Below the pieces are notes generated by a model. That model was not told the DNA's origin. It saw only the letters and a program-made list of their open reading frames with translations, and did not search any database. DNA of 64,000 nucleotides from Coriolopsis trogii. Taxonomy: Eukaryota > Basidiomycota > Agaricomycetes > Polyporales > Polyporaceae. Position 1 is the stretch's first letter; the number at the start of each line of letters is the position of its first letter. Made by a program: the position numbers and the translations under genes. The stretch spans positions 241,485 through 305,484 of the forward strand of contig JAHYIO010000030.1 in assembly GCA_020543525.1 (NCBI GenBank). Direction: 5' to 3'. This document shows positions 61,727 through 64,000 of the stretch, piece after piece.

Positions 61727-62060
61727 TAGGGCTGCTCAATTCTTGTGGACGCTGGACGTTGGACGCGTTCAGAGCATTTTGATGGACGCAATGGTGTAAG
61801 CGAGAACAGCTGACATCCTCCGCGCGCTTTTGCCCTTTCGGTGGCGTCAACGCTGTCCCACCAGCTCCCGCAAGATGCATATCCCTGAAACACATGCATC
61901 GGCTAGGGTGCCGTATTTCACGAACACAGAAGAATTCCGACGTCATCCCAAGGCTAGTTTAGCTCGCTGCGAGAGCTTTGAGGAGGAGAGGGAGGAGCAA
62001 GACGTCAAAGTGCTCTGAACGCGTCCAACGTCCAGCGTCCACAAGAATTGAGCAGCCCTA
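61727..62060. mobile_element. 334-bp MITE-like element with 58-bp terminal inverted repeats
   Basis: The left end TAGGGCTGCTCAATTCTTGT is matched by the inverted right end at 62003-62060, about 58 bp with two or so mismatches. The interior has no coding capacity. The TAGGGCTGCTCAA terminus resembles hAT ends, but I could not find a clean 8-bp target duplication. It is absent from the corresponding part of module A. Confidence 0.8.
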
Positions 62061-62181
62061 GTACCCACTTACCACACCACTATGTAAGCGACTCCCGCCA
62101 AACGATTCCGTAAACTCTGAGCCGATGCTTGTCCGACTCTTGAGCACCGCGGCTGAATACTGGCCCACGGACGAAGCTGAC

Positions 62182-62621
62182 GGCGTCCAAGACGCCTCGC
62201 AACACGCACGGCTGTGGCGCTGCGTACAGATTTGACACACCATCTCGCCGTCCTGGACGGCCCACGCGCGGCGACCATTCCCCTCGGCAACTGGCGCAAA
62301 CATGCCAAGCCTATGCTCGGCCGGCTTGCCCCCGATTGACGACATTGTCACGGCGCCATTCCCTGCCATACATACACACACAACGTCTCTGATGCGAGAT
62401 TACGATCCTCTCACTAGGTAAGTTCTCACGTTTCGCACACGCACACAGGAGTGAGGCGTCCTCGACGCCGCGCGCCGCTTCCCGACGCCATGGCTGCTCG
62501 CCCAAGGGCTTCAGTGCGCAGAAGTAGTCCCCCGCGACAGGCGGCGTCACAGACGCCTCCGTGCGCAACGTTTATGGCCACAGTGCCTCTTTGACCCGCG
62601 GCGCGCGGCGTCTGAGCCGCC
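62182..62621. promoter_or_regulatory. Five GGCGTC dyads in the divergent region, module B
   Basis: Dyads at 62182 (GGCGTCCAAGACGCC), 62247 (GCCGTCCTGGACGGC, a perfect palindrome with both arms changed), 62455, 62543 (GGCGTCACAGACGCC) and 62607. They lie just upstream of the helicase promoter, as in module A. Confidence 0.7.
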
Positions 62622-62903
62622 GCCTTTCTAACGAGGAACCGCCCGCATCAATCTACGCGTCGCTACCCAAGACCACCCGCTGCTTAAACATACTGGACAA
62701 CGCCACCGATCATACACTAACCGATTTTCCTTTCCATCAGAGGATTCTAGGGCCGCAAATCGTATGGTCCGAGTCGCGTAGTCTCGATGGAGCCACAACC
62801 GAGTGGGTATGATATCTCTGCGATCAGCGATTAGCCCATATCTCACCTCCTATCACCTTGCAGAACAATGTCCCATCTCATGCCGCCAGTACTAACCCGA
62901 CAC

Positions 62904-63063
62904 ACATATATATAAGGCCACGGGCCAGGCGAGCTCATAGTTTACCTTTCCACCCCTTCCCCCCTCTGCAGTCTCGTGAGGATTGTTCTTTACGTTTCTG
63001 CGGATCACCGCCACCGTCACCGTTACACCGCCCATCGCCAGTCTCGTGAGGATTGTTCTTCAC
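62904..63063 (+). promoter_or_regulatory. TATA box and two 5'-leader hairpins of helicase gene B
   Basis: A TATATATAAG box ends near 62915. Hairpins lie at 62976-62993 (GTGAGGATTGTTCTTTAC, last stem weakened) and 63046-63063 (GTGAGGATTGTTCTTCAC). The ATG follows at 63086, 40 bp after the start of the second hairpin. Confidence 0.75.
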
Positions 63064-63085
63064 GTTTCTGTGTGCCCGTCCAAAG

Positions 63086-64000
63086 ATGCCCACCCCACCT
63101 CCGGCATGTGCGCTCCTCGAACTCGCGTTGACCATGAGCGTAGGTTCAGATCCCTTTGACCACCCTGCCCCCTGGTATTGGGATCAGTGGCGCAACCTCA
63201 CCGATGTCCAACACCCCCCATGGGTCCTCGAGGCCGATCCGGAGGACGTGCTCCTGGACGAGGACAAACTCGCCGCCATCCGGGCTTTTGTTCACAAGTA
63301 CTACGCGCACTCGAGCGCGGATGCACGTCTCAGGTTCTACAGGAAGTCCGAAGCCAACTTCGAGGGCCGCGACGCGCTCCGTGAATGGGTCGGCGATCGC
63401 TGGAAATCCTGGGGTGTGAACACAATCATTGATGAGGCCATGGCCGCCCATGGGCGCACTATGTACTCGGTCGCTACCCCCGACGGGTCTTCGGTAAGCT
63501 GCGTGCGACGGTTCACAATTGCTCGGGCTTACAAGGCTGTCTTCGCCAGCTTATGACCATGGAGGAGAGTTGGGCTGGCATGGCCTTCAATGACATTGTC
63601 ACAAGGCTGTTCGGCGCCGACGGATTCAAGCCCGATGGAATGCCCCACTACCAGGTCTCGCGGTTCGTGACACAACTCTGCGCGCACACGTGGCACAGAT
63701 GGCGCAAGTCCTACAGTACGCGCCGTGGGTATGTCAAGAGGGCTCGGAGCGCTGCAGATCAATTGTATCAGAGTACGCAGGCTCCCGACTACTACCATTA
63801 TTACGTGTGCTAACTGTAGGTCTCTATAGAGATAGTGGGGTCGAAGACGCCGCAAATGGCCGCTGTCCGCAAATACCTGAAACAGGTGTCCACGCTCATT
63901 GAGAAGCTCAAGCTCTTCCACGACGCGAGAGTGGTCAACGCGTGAAGTGCACTACTGCGAACAGCAGGAGATTAAGCTGCTGCTCATCGAGGGTGACAAG
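63086..64000 (+). CDS. SNF2-like helicase gene B, 5' part (runs off the window)
   Basis: Homologue of the gene at 52683. Exon 1 is 63086-63493, exon 2 is 63550-63772 (223 nt, the same length as in copy A) and exon 3 starts at 63830. Matching blocks are MPTPPPACALLELAL, KLAAIRAFVHKYYAHSSADA, WVGDRWKSWGVNTIIDEAMA, MAFNDIVTRLFGADGFKPDG and QLCAHTWHRWRKSYSTRRGY. Near 63943 the frame appears to shift by one base (DARVVNA then stop, with HYCEQQEIKLLLIEGDK in the next frame), so this copy may also be inactive, or a base may be missing in the assembly. The ATPase domain would lie beyond 64000. Confidence 0.65.

Noticed and set aside
50641..63070. Hairpin motif read as conserved coding peptides (RVVLHVPAS, RIVLHVPAS)
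   Set aside because: Frames and flanking peptides differ between copies, compensated changes keep base pairing, and copies occur in leaders of genes on both strands.
43418..64000. Starship-type or retrotransposon coding genes
   Set aside because: No DUF3435-type tyrosine recombinase, reverse transcriptase, RNase H, integrase or gag-like zinc knuckle was found. The fold-back repeat is LTR-like at most.

Overview
The window reads as nuclear DNA of a filamentous basidiomycete, probably an agaricomycete. Genes are cut by many short introns (about 50-65 nt, GTRNGT donors, YAG acceptors), and there are basidiomycete-type families: a FunK1 kinase relative, BTB proteins, the F-box-like 'RACSL' family, an OPT transporter, a siderophore-type MFS transporter and a fungal CE9-type amidohydrolase. 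The species was not identified, and all functions rest on reading the protein sequences.

1-43.4 kb is an ordinary chromosomal arm. On the + strand are ribosomal protein eL8 (2797-4080), a small helical protein (4391-5034) and an F-box/WD40 protein (41070-43417). On the - strand are a FunK1-like fragment (5664-6787), an amidohydrolase (10060-14094), an OPT transporter (14517-17377), a SIT-type transporter (20988-23651), a disordered proline/serine-rich protein (25931-27010), a Cir_N/LENG1-like protein (37137-38337) and a cyclophilin (38790-39647). Two divergent BTB genes near 7.6-9.9 kb are frame-broken. Long stretches (17.4-21.0, 23.7-25.9 and 27.0-37.1 kb) hold no gene I can support.

43.4-64 kb is different: a head-to-tail pair of related modules. 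Each module has (i) an array of about 190-bp degenerate repeats starting with a short hairpin, (ii) a decayed cysteine-rich ORF remnant, (iii) a nearly identical repeat of about 690 bp carrying a 137-bp fold-back palindrome, (iv) a - strand gene for a ~970-aa protein with no recognised domain (Orf1; intact in module A at 47459-50485, frame-broken in module B at 57240-60248), (v) a 2.2-2.8 kb divergent intergenic region, and (vi) a + strand gene for a SNF2-like helicase (52683-54140, cut off just after Walker A by the next repeat array; 63086 to beyond the window end).

The most interesting signal lies in the divergent regions. Fifteen copies of an 18-nt hairpin motif lie in the leaders of both Orf1 and the helicase, always in the sense orientation of the downstream gene. 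The two modules carry different, compensated versions (GTGAGGGTNGTCCTTCAC and GTGAGGATNGTTCTTCAC). The flanks add an outer stem whose sequence differs between leaders while pairing is kept. Spacing TATA box to hairpin 1 to hairpin 2 to ATG is almost the same in both helicase leaders although sequence has drifted. About 21 copies of a second dyad, GGCGTCYNRGACGCC, are scattered in the same modules. I interpret the modules as copies of an apparently undescribed two-gene mobile or selfish element with its own cis-acting RNA or DNA structures. The coordinates and pairings are seen; the mobility and function are inferred.
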